Part shown: one piece after another, positions 16,627 through 24,666 of the stretch
Layout of the letters: each line of letters opens with the position of its first letter
Position numbering within the stretch: position 1 is the first letter of the stretch
Source of the DNA: an uncultured Oscillospiraceae bacterium
Lineage (GTDB): Bacteria > Bacillota > Clostridia > Oscillospirales > Acutalibacteraceae
Length of the DNA stretch: 24,666 bases
Direction: 5' to 3'
Assembly (NCBI GenBank): GCA_900549055.1
Contig: URNB01000020.1
Span: forward strand, 1 to 24,666
The notes under the pieces: generated by a model
Seen by the model: only the letters and a program-made list of their open reading frames with translations
Database searches by the model: none
Told to the model about the DNA's origin: nothing
Program-made: the position numbers and the translations under genes

Positions 16627-17256
16627 TTGAAGACCGTTAAAATTTTATTTCAGGGCGACAGCGTGACCGATGAGGAACGCGACAGAAACGACCCGCATCA
16701 CTTGGGAAAAGGTTATGCCAAATTTGCGGCACAAAGACTTAAAGAGGTATTCCCGCAAAAACAGCTTGAATTTCTTAATTTAGGTATTTCAGGCAATAAA
16801 AGCGGGGATCTGCTAGAAAGATGGGAAAAAGATTGCATTGCCGTTCAACCGAATATTGTATGCTTTATGATAGGTATTAACGATGTTTGGCACAGCTATG
16901 CACACGGTCTTGATATAACAACCGAAGAGTATTCGGAAAATTGCCGCCGCATGCTTGAAGCACTTAAAAGCAAAACAAAGGCAGGCCTTGTTGTTATGGA
17001 GCCGTTTTTGCTTGATAATCCCGAAAAACCGTTCAGGGAAAAGCTTGACCCCGATATAGACGCAATAAGGGCGCTTTCGCGCGAATATGCGGATATACTT
17101 GTTCCGCTTGACGGAATGATGACAGCCGCGGCAATAGAATACCGTAACGAAGATCTTACATTTGACGGCGTTCATCCTAAAGAGGCGGGCGCAAGGCTTA
17201 TCGGCGGTTGGGCATCCGAGGCTATAGGGAAAGTAATTGATAAATATGACTTTTGA
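16627..17256 (+). CDS. SGNH/GDSL-family esterase
   Basis: 209 residues, no signal peptide. Block I FQGDSVTDEERDR gives nucleophile S12; block II Gly is in GISGNKSGD; block III Asn is in IGINDVW; block V DGVHP gives D180 and H183. The set is complete, so an active esterase is expected, most likely releasing acetyl groups from carbohydrate. The start is TTG 16627, because the in-frame reading from the ATG at 16620 stops at once and GAGGGGAG (16611-16618) is well placed for TTG. It overlaps the next SGNH gene by 11 bases, implying coupled translation. Confidence 0.9.
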   Translation: MKTVKILFQGDSVTDEERDRNDPHHLGKGYAKFAAQRLKEVFPQKQLEFLNLGISGNKSGDLLERWEKDCIAVQPNIVCFMIGINDVWHSYAHGLDITTEEYSENCRRMLEALKSKTKAGLVVMEPFLLDNPEKPFREKLDPDIDAIRALSREYADILVPLDGMMTAAAIEYRNEDLTFDGVHPKEAGARLIGGWASEAIGKVIDKYDF

Positions 17257-18337
17257 TAACGCATTTAAGCTTTTTGAAGAATATTCGTCAAATACCGTTG
17301 CGGGAACGAATAATAACTTTATTTTAAAGGGCAGTTTTGAAAATAAAACCTCGGCAATTTATTATAAGGTTCAAAAACACGGAAAATCGGCTTACAGATT
17401 TTGCTTTTCAAACTGTGTTGACAGCACATACGGAGACGGAACAGAATGTCAGGCAAATTGCCTTGGCGGCAGTTGGCGGATCGTTTCCGCTTTTGCGGGC
17501 GACGGCGGTGCTTACGGCGCTCCGCATATGTCGGAAAAACTTGTACCTTTAAGCTTTTCGGGGAGTACGAAAAAGGAGGTGCTTCCGGGAGAAATTTTTT
17601 GGAGTGATGAAGCTGAGCTTGAAATTCCGAAAAATCATTATTTATGCTTTGAAATCACCTTCAGCGGCAGTGAGATACCTTTTACACCCGATAAAATTGT
17701 ACCCGCATTTTCTCTGGACGAAAACGGTTTTAAAGAGGATAAAGAATTCCCTCAGCCGATTTTTGTGGGTATAAGGGTCAGCAAAAGCAAAAAAGTTGTA
17801 TTTATCGGCGATTCCATTACCCAAGGCCTCGGCACAACGCCCGATAAATATGAGTTTTGGGCTGCAAGACTTGCAGAGCGGTTGGGAAAAAATTTCAGCT
17901 TTTGGAATTTGGGGCTCGGCTGCGGGCATGCGTATGACGCAGTAACCGACGGCAGCTGGCTGAAAAAGGCAAAGACGGGCGATACGGTTTTTGTTTGTTT
18001 CGGAGTTAACGATATAAATATGCACCGTTCCGTTACGGGTATCTGTAATGATACGGCGCGCATTGTGTATCTTTTAAAATCGGCCGGCTGCAAGGTTATA
18101 CTGCTTTCCGTACCGCCGTTTGATATGGTGGGAGAGGATAAGGAAAAATGGTATGCCGTGAACGATTTTCTGCGTAATACCGTATCAAAAAATGCGGACG
18201 GTTTTTTCGATATTTCCGATATTATCGGAAAACCGTCACCGAGAAGGCATATGTCGCTTTACGGACCTCACCCGGACGGTAACGGCGGAAAAGCCTTGGG
18301 TGACGCGCTTTATGCGGCGTTCGGAAAATTGCTTTAG
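17246..18337 (+). CDS. SGNH/GDSL-family esterase with N-terminal beta domain
   Basis: 363 residues from ATG 17246 (AGGGAAAG upstream); TTG 17237 is an alternative. The first ~180 residues form a beta-rich domain I do not recognise. The SGNH fold follows: S190 in VVFIGDSITQG, Gly in WNLGLGCGH, Asn in CFGVNDIN, and His342 in LYGPHPDG. The Asp normally three residues before the His is Tyr here, so it may work with a Ser-His pair or an Asp from elsewhere. No signal peptide. Cytoplasmic deacetylation of imported sugars is the best guess. Confidence 0.88.
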   Translation: MTFDNAFKLFEEYSSNTVAGTNNNFILKGSFENKTSAIYYKVQKHGKSAYRFCFSNCVDSTYGDGTECQANCLGGSWRIVSAFAGDGGAYGAPHMSEKLVPLSFSGSTKKEVLPGEIFWSDEAELEIPKNHYLCFEITFSGSEIPFTPDKIVPAFSLDENGFKEDKEFPQPIFVGIRVSKSKKVVFIGDSITQGLGTTPDKYEFWAARLAERLGKNFSFWNLGLGCGHAYDAVTDGSWLKKAKTGDTVFVCFGVNDINMHRSVTGICNDTARIVYLLKSAGCKVILLSVPPFDMVGEDKEKWYAVNDFLRNTVSKNADGFFDISDIIGKPSPRRHMSLYGPHPDGNGGKALGDALYAAFGKLL

Positions 18338-18388
18338 GCTGTTGTAAATATTTTCAGCGCTTTCAATGTGAGTAAGGAGAAAATTTTA

Positions 18389-20023
18389 ATGAAAACAAAT
18401 AACGAAATAAGAAAAGTCGTTGAGTCCATGAGCCTTGATGAGCTTTGCGGGCAGGTTTTGAACATTGATCTGGCAAGCCCCGATTTTGAAATATCCGAGT
18501 ATGACGGAATATTTAAAGAAATGCACTTGGGTTCGGTATATACCGCACCGGAAAGCCCGCTTTGCAAGGGTATGAATCAGCTTGAAATGAACAGAACGCT
18601 TTGCAAAAGGGCGGGAGAGTATGCACCGGTTCCGGCAATGGTGCTTACTGACGGTTGGATTGAAAACTTTGACCAGCAAATTACCAAAATGGCGTGGGGC
18701 GCAACGGATGACCCCGAGCTTATGGAAGAGTACGCACGGGTTTACGCGCAAATGCTCAGAAAAACGGGAAATCATGTGCTTTTGGGACCCGTGGTTGATA
18801 TAAATTACAATTTTAATAATCCGCTTGTAAATACAAGGGCAATGTCGGACAGTACCGACCATGTTATAAAAATGGCGGGCGCTTTTGTACGCGGGCTTAC
18901 ATCCGAAAACAGGGTAGTTGCCTGCTGCAAGCACTTTCCCGGAGACGGTATGGACGACCGCAATCAGCACTACTGCACAACCGTTAACAGCAAGGGCAGG
19001 CAGGAATGGCTTGAAACTTACGGACGCGTATATAAGGAAATGTTCAAAAACGGCGCTAAAGCGGTTATGTGTGCGCACATCAGTCTTCCGTCATGGCAGA
19101 GTGAAGAAGAAATTGACCCGATAACAGGTTATCTTCCGTGCTCGCTCAGTAAAAATCTTATGACCGATCTTTTAAAGAGAAAACTCGGCTTTGACGGGTG
19201 CATTATTTCCGATGCCATGAATATGGTGGGAGCGGTTGCGGTTTGTAAACGCGAGGAACTCGGTGTGCGTTTTATAAATGCGGGCGGAGATTTAATGCTC
19301 TTTTCCAAGCCCGAGGATTACAGGGCAATAAGAAAGGCTGCGGAAGACGAAGTTATACCGACAGAGCGGTTGAGAGACGCCGCAGAACGGGTTTTAAGAC
19401 TTAAAAACAGCGTAGGTCTACTGGATGACGAACAGTCCGATGACGCAAAAATAAGCCTGAGCGGCGACCCGCAGGATTATATAGATAAGGCGGTTGCAAA
19501 ATCCTTTAGAATTGAGCGCAACTTTGATAAGCTTATCCCGTTGAAATTAAACCGTGGGGACAGAATATTGCTTTTGAACCTTATATCCACATCTTCGAAC
19601 AATAACGACGCAAATATTGACGAGCCGCTGAGAAAAGAGCTTGAAGACCGCGGATTCAAGGTTGATCGAAAAAACATACCGTTTATTCATACGGAGCTTA
19701 AAGGTATAGAGGAAAATTACGATTGCGTGCTGGTAAACAGTTTTATTGACGTTTCACACAGCAATGCCGGCTCGCTGCGCTGCGGCAGCGACCATATGGG
19801 GCCGTTTTGGGACGGGTTGGGACTTTCACACCCGAAATTTATATTTACTTCCTTCGGCGACCCGTATAAGCTTTATGAATTTCCGTTTTTACACACCTAC
19901 ATAAACGCTTTTTCATGCGGTGAAAAAACGCAGAAATATTTTGTTAAGGTGCTGCTCGGGGAAGAAAAAGCGCTCGGTAAAAATCCAGTTGAGCTGAAGG
20001 GCTTTTTTGAAAGGGAAGTTTAA
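18389..20023 (+). CDS. Glycoside hydrolase family 3 (NagZ-like N-terminal domain)
   Basis: 544 residues from ATG 18389 with AAGGAG at 18374-18379; a GTG seven codons earlier would overlap that site. The GH3 barrel is evident: LLGPVVDINYN, KHFPGDG (181-187) and the nucleophile D275 in GFDGCIISDAMNM. The length and the KHFPG motif suggest the beta-N-acetylglucosaminidase (NagZ) branch. The usual Asp-x-His dyad there is N192-Q193-H194, and G-H-G of the motif is G-D-G. The C-terminal ~150 residues form an alpha/beta domain. There is no fibronectin III domain and no signal peptide. Specificity may be beta-HexNAc or beta-glucoside. Confidence 0.88.
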   Translation: MKTNNEIRKVVESMSLDELCGQVLNIDLASPDFEISEYDGIFKEMHLGSVYTAPESPLCKGMNQLEMNRTLCKRAGEYAPVPAMVLTDGWIENFDQQITKMAWGATDDPELMEEYARVYAQMLRKTGNHVLLGPVVDINYNFNNPLVNTRAMSDSTDHVIKMAGAFVRGLTSENRVVACCKHFPGDGMDDRNQHYCTTVNSKGRQEWLETYGRVYKEMFKNGAKAVMCAHISLPSWQSEEEIDPITGYLPCSLSKNLMTDLLKRKLGFDGCIISDAMNMVGAVAVCKREELGVRFINAGGDLMLFSKPEDYRAIRKAAEDEVIPTERLRDAAERVLRLKNSVGLLDDEQSDDAKISLSGDPQDYIDKAVAKSFRIERNFDKLIPLKLNRGDRILLLNLISTSSNNNDANIDEPLRKELEDRGFKVDRKNIPFIHTELKGIEENYDCVLVNSFIDVSHSNAGSLRCGSDHMGPFWDGLGLSHPKFIFTSFGDPYKLYEFPFLHTYINAFSCGEKTQKYFVKVLLGEEKALGKNPVELKGFFEREV

Positions 20024-20056
20024 CACGCAAGGCAATACTGCAAGGGAGAGCGACAT

Positions 20057-21997
20057 ATGAAAACATATGACAGAAAAAACGGCTTTTTGGGCGTGCATTT
20101 TGACTTTCACGCCTCAAGAGATAACAGACACATAGGAAAAAAATTCACCGAAAAAACGGTGCAGGATGTTATTGACATGCTGCATCCCGATTATATTCAG
20201 TGCGATACAAAGGGAGCTTACGGCATTGCAAGCTACCCCACAAGACTTGAAAATCGCGCACCCGAAATAGATAAGGATATACTTAAAATCTGGCGTAAGG
20301 TCACAAAGGAAAACGGCGTGGGCCTTTTTGCACATCATGCCGCAATGGACGACAGAGACGCGGCGGAGAGACATCCCGATTGGGTGCTTATGCGGGCTGA
20401 CGGATCTCTTGATCCGCGCTTGCTGAACGTTCCGGGTGATTACATAGAAAAAAGGCTCATTCCGCAGCTTTTGGAGCTTGCGGGGGATTATGAGCTTGAC
20501 GGCGCATGGATGGACGGTTCGGGATTTAATATTGAGCCTAATTACAGACCCGAAATACTTGCAAGGTTTACCGAAAAAACCGGTATAACTGAAATTCCGA
20601 AAAACGAAAACGACCCGCATTATGCCGAGTTTTTGCAGTTCTTCCGTGATGAATATGCCGAAACCAGGCGCCATTACATCAATGCGGTACATGAAAAATA
20701 TCCCGACTTCCAAATATGCTGCAATTGGGATTATACCTCTTACGATTCGGAAAAGGTTGATTCCGACATTTCGTTTATTTCGGCAGATATATGGGGTATG
20801 ACAACATTTAATATTCTCAGAATGGAAAGCCGCTTTATTTCCGGACAAAAAAAGCCGTGGGATCTTATGCTGTGGTGCGATGCCGCCAAATACGCCGGCG
20901 GATTTGTCAATTGCCTGAAGCCTTCCGTTCAGCTTATGCACGAGGCTTCCCAGATAATGATGCACGGCGGCGGGGTGGAACTGTATATGCTTCAGGAACC
21001 GGACGGCGGTGTGGATATTAAAAAGCTTGATAAATTCAAAGAAACCTTTGATTATTGCCGTAAATACAGAGAATATCTTTTCGGCAGCGAATCACTCTCT
21101 CAAATTGCCGTGCTGTTTGACGGGAAAACGGCAATGAAGATGAATAACAAAGCATACGGATTTTTCGAGGGCTCGCTGCTAGACGGTATTAACGGTATTC
21201 TGCAATGCTTTGCGGATTCGCAGCAATCGGTTGACGTTATAGGAGAGTGGGAGCTTGATAACCCCGCTTTGCGGTATAAGCTGATAGTTGTTCCCGAATG
21301 GTCGGAACTCAACTGCAAGGATAAATTGCTCACGTTTGCCGAAAACGGCGGCAGCCTGCTTATTATCGGCAGCGGTGCAACAAAGCTTTTTGAAAAAGAA
21401 CTCGGCGTCAGCATTACCGATACGGTTAAACAGAAGAGAGTATTTATAGGCGATAAGTACGATTATTGCTCATTCGGTGAATTGAGCGATATAAACGAGG
21501 TTAAGGTGTTAACTGCTGTTGCTGCGGAAAACGCATTTTTAAACAGCGATTTTTCTGATATTCATACAGCGCTTACCGTAAACGGGCTCGGGAAAGGCAA
21601 AATTGCCGGCATTTATTTTGATATTGGGCAGCAATATATAAACGGAAGAACCGCAGGCGCTTGCGATTTTGTTAAGCGCACCGTTTCAAAGCTTTTGCAA
21701 AAGCCCGAGCTGACGGTTACAGGCAGCCGCAATGTTGAAGTTGCCCTGCGCAGAAACTGCGGTAAAAAAGAGGTGGTTCTGCTTAACTGCTCCGGACCGC
21801 ACAGCGACCCGAATACTTTTACATATGATGAGCTTTTGCCGATTTGCAACATTACAGTAAAGGTCAAAACCGAAAACAAACCCGAAAAGGTTGTCCGACA
21901 GCCGGAGAATCTGCAGCTTGATTTTGAATGGGACGGCGAATATACTGCGGTGAAACTTGAAAAGCTCGAAATGATGAGCGTTATCACACTTGATTGA
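20057..21997 (+). CDS. Putative TIM-barrel glycoside hydrolase with trimerisation-like domain
   Basis: 646 residues from ATG 20057 with AAGGGAG at 20042-20048. The N-terminal ~370 residues look like a TIM barrel of the hypothetical glycosyl hydrolase 6 (GHL6) or alpha-fucosidase-like kind: GLFAHHAAMDDRDAAERHPD, WVLMRADGSL and DGAWMDGSGF, with D153 the best nucleophile candidate. Residues about 405-480 resemble the GATase-like beta-galactosidase trimerisation domain (KLIVVPEWSEL, ENGGSLLIIGSGA), and a beta domain ends the protein. No signal peptide, so cytoplasmic. GH29/GH151 fucosidase-like activity is possible, but I cannot assign a family with certainty. Confidence 0.75.
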   Translation: MKTYDRKNGFLGVHFDFHASRDNRHIGKKFTEKTVQDVIDMLHPDYIQCDTKGAYGIASYPTRLENRAPEIDKDILKIWRKVTKENGVGLFAHHAAMDDRDAAERHPDWVLMRADGSLDPRLLNVPGDYIEKRLIPQLLELAGDYELDGAWMDGSGFNIEPNYRPEILARFTEKTGITEIPKNENDPHYAEFLQFFRDEYAETRRHYINAVHEKYPDFQICCNWDYTSYDSEKVDSDISFISADIWGMTTFNILRMESRFISGQKKPWDLMLWCDAAKYAGGFVNCLKPSVQLMHEASQIMMHGGGVELYMLQEPDGGVDIKKLDKFKETFDYCRKYREYLFGSESLSQIAVLFDGKTAMKMNNKAYGFFEGSLLDGINGILQCFADSQQSVDVIGEWELDNPALRYKLIVVPEWSELNCKDKLLTFAENGGSLLIIGSGATKLFEKELGVSITDTVKQKRVFIGDKYDYCSFGELSDINEVKVLTAVAAENAFLNSDFSDIHTALTVNGLGKGKIAGIYFDIGQQYINGRTAGACDFVKRTVSKLLQKPELTVTGSRNVEVALRRNCGKKEVVLLNCSGPHSDPNTFTYDELLPICNITVKVKTENKPEKVVRQPENLQLDFEWDGEYTAVKLEKLEMMSVITLD

Positions 21998-22015
21998 AGG
22001 AAATAAATTTACTGT

Positions 22016-24313
22016 ATGAAAAAGCTTTATATGATAGGAAATACTCATTTTGACCCGGTGTGGTTATGGAGATGGGACGAGGCATTGGCCTCAATACGCT
22101 CCACATTTCGCTCCGCGCTTGACAGAATGAACGAAAATCCCGATTTTATTTACAGCTTCTGTACTCCCGCCGTATTCGAATGGATAGAAAAAACCGATAT
22201 AAAACTTTTTGAAGAAATTAAAAAACGTGTAAAGGAAGGTCGCTGGGAATTGTGCGAGGGCTGGTGGGTGCAAGCCGACTGCAACGCACCCTGCGGCGAA
22301 AGCTATATCAGACAGGGTCTTTATGCCCGGGAGTATTTGAAAACGCATTTCGGAAAAACGAGCGACACGGTATTCAATATCGATTCCTTCGGTCATAATA
22401 TGCAGCTTCCGCAAATTCTGCGGGGGTGCGGTTTCCGAAATTATGTTTTTTGGCGACCGAACGAAGCGCATAAGGAATTGCCGAAACCGCTGTTTGACTG
22501 GGTGGGATTGGACGGCTCTTCCGTTCGCTGCTATAGGCTCGGGGGAAAGGGCGGCGAGATTTTTGTAAAAGATATTGAAAAAGAAACTTTCGGTAAAATT
22601 TTCAGCGAAAATACGGAGGATAACCTTATGGTTGTCTTCGGCGTTACAGATCACGGCGGCGCGCCCACTAAGCAGCAAATGTCGGTAATAAACAGATTAT
22701 CCGCAGAATGTAAGGATTATGATGTTTCGTATGGCACGGTAAGCGGATTTTTCAGAGATGTAAAGCCTGAAATTTCGGTCTGCGATGAGCTGCAGACAAG
22801 GTATTTGGGACCGTACTGTAATTATACACCCATTAAGCAGGATAACCGCCGTGCCGAAACGGCGCTGCTTAACTGTGAGGCGGCAAGCGTAATAGCTTAT
22901 AATCTTATAGACCGTGAATATCCGCAGGCGGAAATAAAGCAGTGCTGGAAGGATGTTATGTTCAATCAATTTCATGACATTCTCGGCGGCACCTGCATAT
23001 CTTCCGCTTATAGAGACGCAAGTGACCGGCACGGCAGAGCAATACAGACCGCCGCAGAGCATATGCACTATGCGCTGCAAAGTATTACAAATATGATAGC
23101 AATGCCGGGTAAAAATCCTGATAACGCTTGGAATTTGGCGGTATGGAATCTCAACGGCTTTCCCATTGATGCACCGATTGAAGCGGAGGTTCAATGGGCA
23201 TGGGAGTTTCCTTGGTATAACGGCGGCATAACCCTGACAGACGTCGACGGCACAGATTATCCCACGCAGATCATTACCGAGGAATGCGTTGTTCCGTCGT
23301 TCCGTTCTCGCTTTGTATTCCGTGCGGAAATTCCGGCGGGCGGATATAAGTGTTTCATTGTTCGGCAAACCGAAAAAAGCGAGGCTTCTTCTCGCCGCTT
23401 TAAGCTTGGTAAGGCAGCATACGGCGGTTTTGATTTAATTGATACACAAAGCGGCAAAACATTAAAAGGAATTTTTTTACCGTATGTCCGTGTTGATGAG
23501 TGCGACACATGGGGCTTCAACAAAACGGTTTTAGAAACAGAGCGTCAGGAGCTTTCGTTAAAATCTTTCGGAGTAATTGAGGACGGTTTGTTCCGCACCG
23601 CTTATAAAGCGGTTTACGCATACAATAAATCCACGCTTACGCTGCTGTTCAGGGTATATGATGACAGGGTACTGTGCGAATACCGCTGCCTTTGGAATGA
23701 GGAACGGCGAACGCTGAAATTGGGATTTAACAGCGGTAGCTGCATATCTTCAATTCCGTTCGGATTTATTCGGCGCGAGATATCCGAATACGAAATGCCT
23801 ATGGCACAGTGGATAGAGGGCGACGGCTTTTCTTTAGGTACTTCATCGGCTTTTTCGTATGATTATGACGGCAAACAAATAGGAATTACACTGTTGCGTA
23901 ACGCGTTGTTCGGGGACTTGCGCAGCGCGCCGCTTGATACAAGCCGCGAATATACATATATGGGACAGGGTGAAACCACAGGTGTGATCCAAATGTGTTT
24001 TGATAACGGTAAACACGCTGCCGCTGCTCTTAACAATCCGCCCGTTATAATTGCCGAGGCTAACCACGGCGGCATATTTCCTCCGCAAAAAAGCTTTTTT
24101 AAATGCGACGGCGCGTATCTTTCGGCGGTAAAAAAATCCGAGCGGAACGGCGATACGATACTTCGCATTGTTGAGGAAAACGGGGAGAATACCGTGGCCG
24201 GGGTCACAATAGGAGACTGTAAGTTTTCTGTTCCGTTAAAGCCGTTTGAAATTCGTACAATAACGTTTGACGGCAGTAAAATTCATAAGGTAAATATGCT
24301 TGAAGAGCAGTAA
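22016..24313 (+). CDS. Glycoside hydrolase family 38 alpha-mannosidase
   Basis: 765 residues from ATG 22016; GAAGGAA overlaps the previous stop at 21995. The N-terminus shows the GH38 zinc site NTHFDPVWLW (H11, D13), the nucleophile D123 in NIDSFGHNMQLPQIL, and zinc ligand H213 in VTDHGGAP. NQFHDILGGTCI further on is also typical. The C-terminal beta-sandwiches are present but shorter than in the usual 850-1050 residue proteins. It is probably cytoplasmic, zinc dependent, and removes alpha-linked mannose from imported oligosaccharides. It is 18 bases after the putative TIM-barrel hydrolase. Confidence 0.93.
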   Translation: MKKLYMIGNTHFDPVWLWRWDEALASIRSTFRSALDRMNENPDFIYSFCTPAVFEWIEKTDIKLFEEIKKRVKEGRWELCEGWWVQADCNAPCGESYIRQGLYAREYLKTHFGKTSDTVFNIDSFGHNMQLPQILRGCGFRNYVFWRPNEAHKELPKPLFDWVGLDGSSVRCYRLGGKGGEIFVKDIEKETFGKIFSENTEDNLMVVFGVTDHGGAPTKQQMSVINRLSAECKDYDVSYGTVSGFFRDVKPEISVCDELQTRYLGPYCNYTPIKQDNRRAETALLNCEAASVIAYNLIDREYPQAEIKQCWKDVMFNQFHDILGGTCISSAYRDASDRHGRAIQTAAEHMHYALQSITNMIAMPGKNPDNAWNLAVWNLNGFPIDAPIEAEVQWAWEFPWYNGGITLTDVDGTDYPTQIITEECVVPSFRSRFVFRAEIPAGGYKCFIVRQTEKSEASSRRFKLGKAAYGGFDLIDTQSGKTLKGIFLPYVRVDECDTWGFNKTVLETERQELSLKSFGVIEDGLFRTAYKAVYAYNKSTLTLLFRVYDDRVLCEYRCLWNEERRTLKLGFNSGSCISSIPFGFIRREISEYEMPMAQWIEGDGFSLGTSSAFSYDYDGKQIGITLLRNALFGDLRSAPLDTSREYTYMGQGETTGVIQMCFDNGKHAAAALNNPPVIIAEANHGGIFPPQKSFFKCDGAYLSAVKKSERNGDTILRIVEENGENTVAGVTIGDCKFSVPLKPFEIRTITFDGSKIHKVNMLEEQ

Positions 24314-24339
24314 AAAGTATTATTTGGAAAGGCAGATCA

Positions 24340-24588
24340 ATGACTATTATAAAACCGGGAAATTTCGGGAAAAATGTCCCGGCGGATAACAGACGGGGAG
24401 ATTTTGATTTCGGGAACGAGCAGGTTTTATATCTTAAAAGATCGGTGGATATTTTATTCATCGGCGACAGTATTACGCAATTGTGGGGTCATTATGCATA
24501 TTTCGGCACGAAATGCTATATTGTAAACCGCGGCATAGGCGGGGACGGCTCGGAATATACGGTGCGTCGGGCACTGTGGAGTGCCTGA
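24340..24588 (+). pseudogene. SGNH/GDSL esterase, N-terminal fragment
   Basis: ATG with GGAAAGG (24326-24332) upstream. The 82 residues include a beta strand and nucleophile S44 in DILFIGDSITQLWG, and the block II-like NRGIGGD motif, so it starts as a normal SGNH esterase. After EYTVRRALWSA it stops at TGA 24586-24588, before blocks III and V. No frame downstream continues the family. Either the gene was truncated by a rearrangement near 24555, or the window end is misassembled. Confidence 0.75.
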
Positions 24589-24644
24589 ACGACAGCTATG
24601 AATTTACGGTTTTATACGGTAAAAAGCTTTGTTACGGCGCTTAA
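24552..24644 (+). pseudogene. Possible C-terminal fragment of another protein
   Basis: In another frame the DNA after the SGNH break reads GIYGASGTVECLNDSYEFTV followed by LYGKKLCYGA and a TAA at 24642-24644. The sequence is protein-like but I do not recognise it. It could be the tail of a second gene brought next to the SGNH start by a deletion. Confidence 0.2.
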
Positions 24645-24666
24645 AATCGTTACTGCCGTTTTAATA

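Noticed and set aside
20114..20965. 283-residue antisense open frame inside the TIM-barrel gene
   Set aside because: Shadow of a strongly coding sense gene with motifs; no start signal or recognisable domain.
22091..23368. Antisense frames of 195 and 223 residues inside the GH38 gene
   Set aside because: The GH38 active-site motifs are on the sense strand across the same bases; the antisense frames lack ribosome binding sites.
1..24666. CRISPR arrays, tRNA or rRNA genes
   Set aside because: I saw no regularly spaced short repeats and no cloverleaf or rRNA-like sequence in any intergenic region.

Overview
The window looks like an accessory glycan-degradation locus of a Gram-positive anaerobe of the Clostridia, probably a cellulosome-bearing gut or rumen Oscillospiraceae/Ruminococcaceae-type organism. 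The reasons are type I dockerins, purine-rich AGGAGG-type ribosome binding sites, TTG and GTG starts, two AraC regulators with N-terminal cupins, a two-permease sugar ABC importer without its own ATPase, and secreted proteins with simple Sec signal peptides and no outer-membrane parts. This placement is inferred from gene content, not from a database search.

Left part (1-4860). A Gfo/Idh/MocA-fold protein that resembles GH109 alpha-N-acetylgalactosaminidases is divergent from an AraC regulator. Between their promoters lies a perfect 24-bp AT-rich palindrome, exactly equidistant from the two -35 boxes. Next comes a decayed stretch. It holds the C-terminal dockerin of a lost protein, broken by a one-base lesion in an A-run. 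It also holds a secreted carbohydrate-binding-like gene (one-base lesion in its start A-run, an in-frame TAA, and truncation), and the 5' part of an insertion sequence with its own promoter and a nonsense-mutated transposase. A second AraC gene faces left, behind a near-consensus promoter and an operator-like hairpin.

Right part (4861-24588). Eleven genes lie on the + strand with gaps of 62 bases or less and several overlaps, so they are probably one or two transcripts. In order: a secreted protein with three ~225-residue-period lectin-like repeats and a type I dockerin; a secreted DUF5696 protein; two ABC sugar permeases; a GH31 enzyme without a signal peptide; a secreted, membrane-anchored GH31 with an F5/8 type C domain; two SGNH esterases; a GH3 enzyme; a putative TIM-barrel hydrolase with a beta-galactosidase-trimerisation-like domain; a GH38 alpha-mannosidase; and the start of a third SGNH protein, which breaks off near the window end.

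Inferred working model: the dockerin protein and the anchored GH31 bind and trim an O-acetylated, alpha-linked glycan outside the cell. The importer takes up oligosaccharides, perhaps with help from DUF5696 because no solute-binding protein is encoded here. Cytoplasmic esterases, GH31, GH3, GH38, the TIM-barrel enzyme and the GH109-like protein then finish the degradation. GH38 plus GH109-like plus a NagZ-like GH3 would fit host N- or O-glycans, but the substrate is not proven by the sequence.
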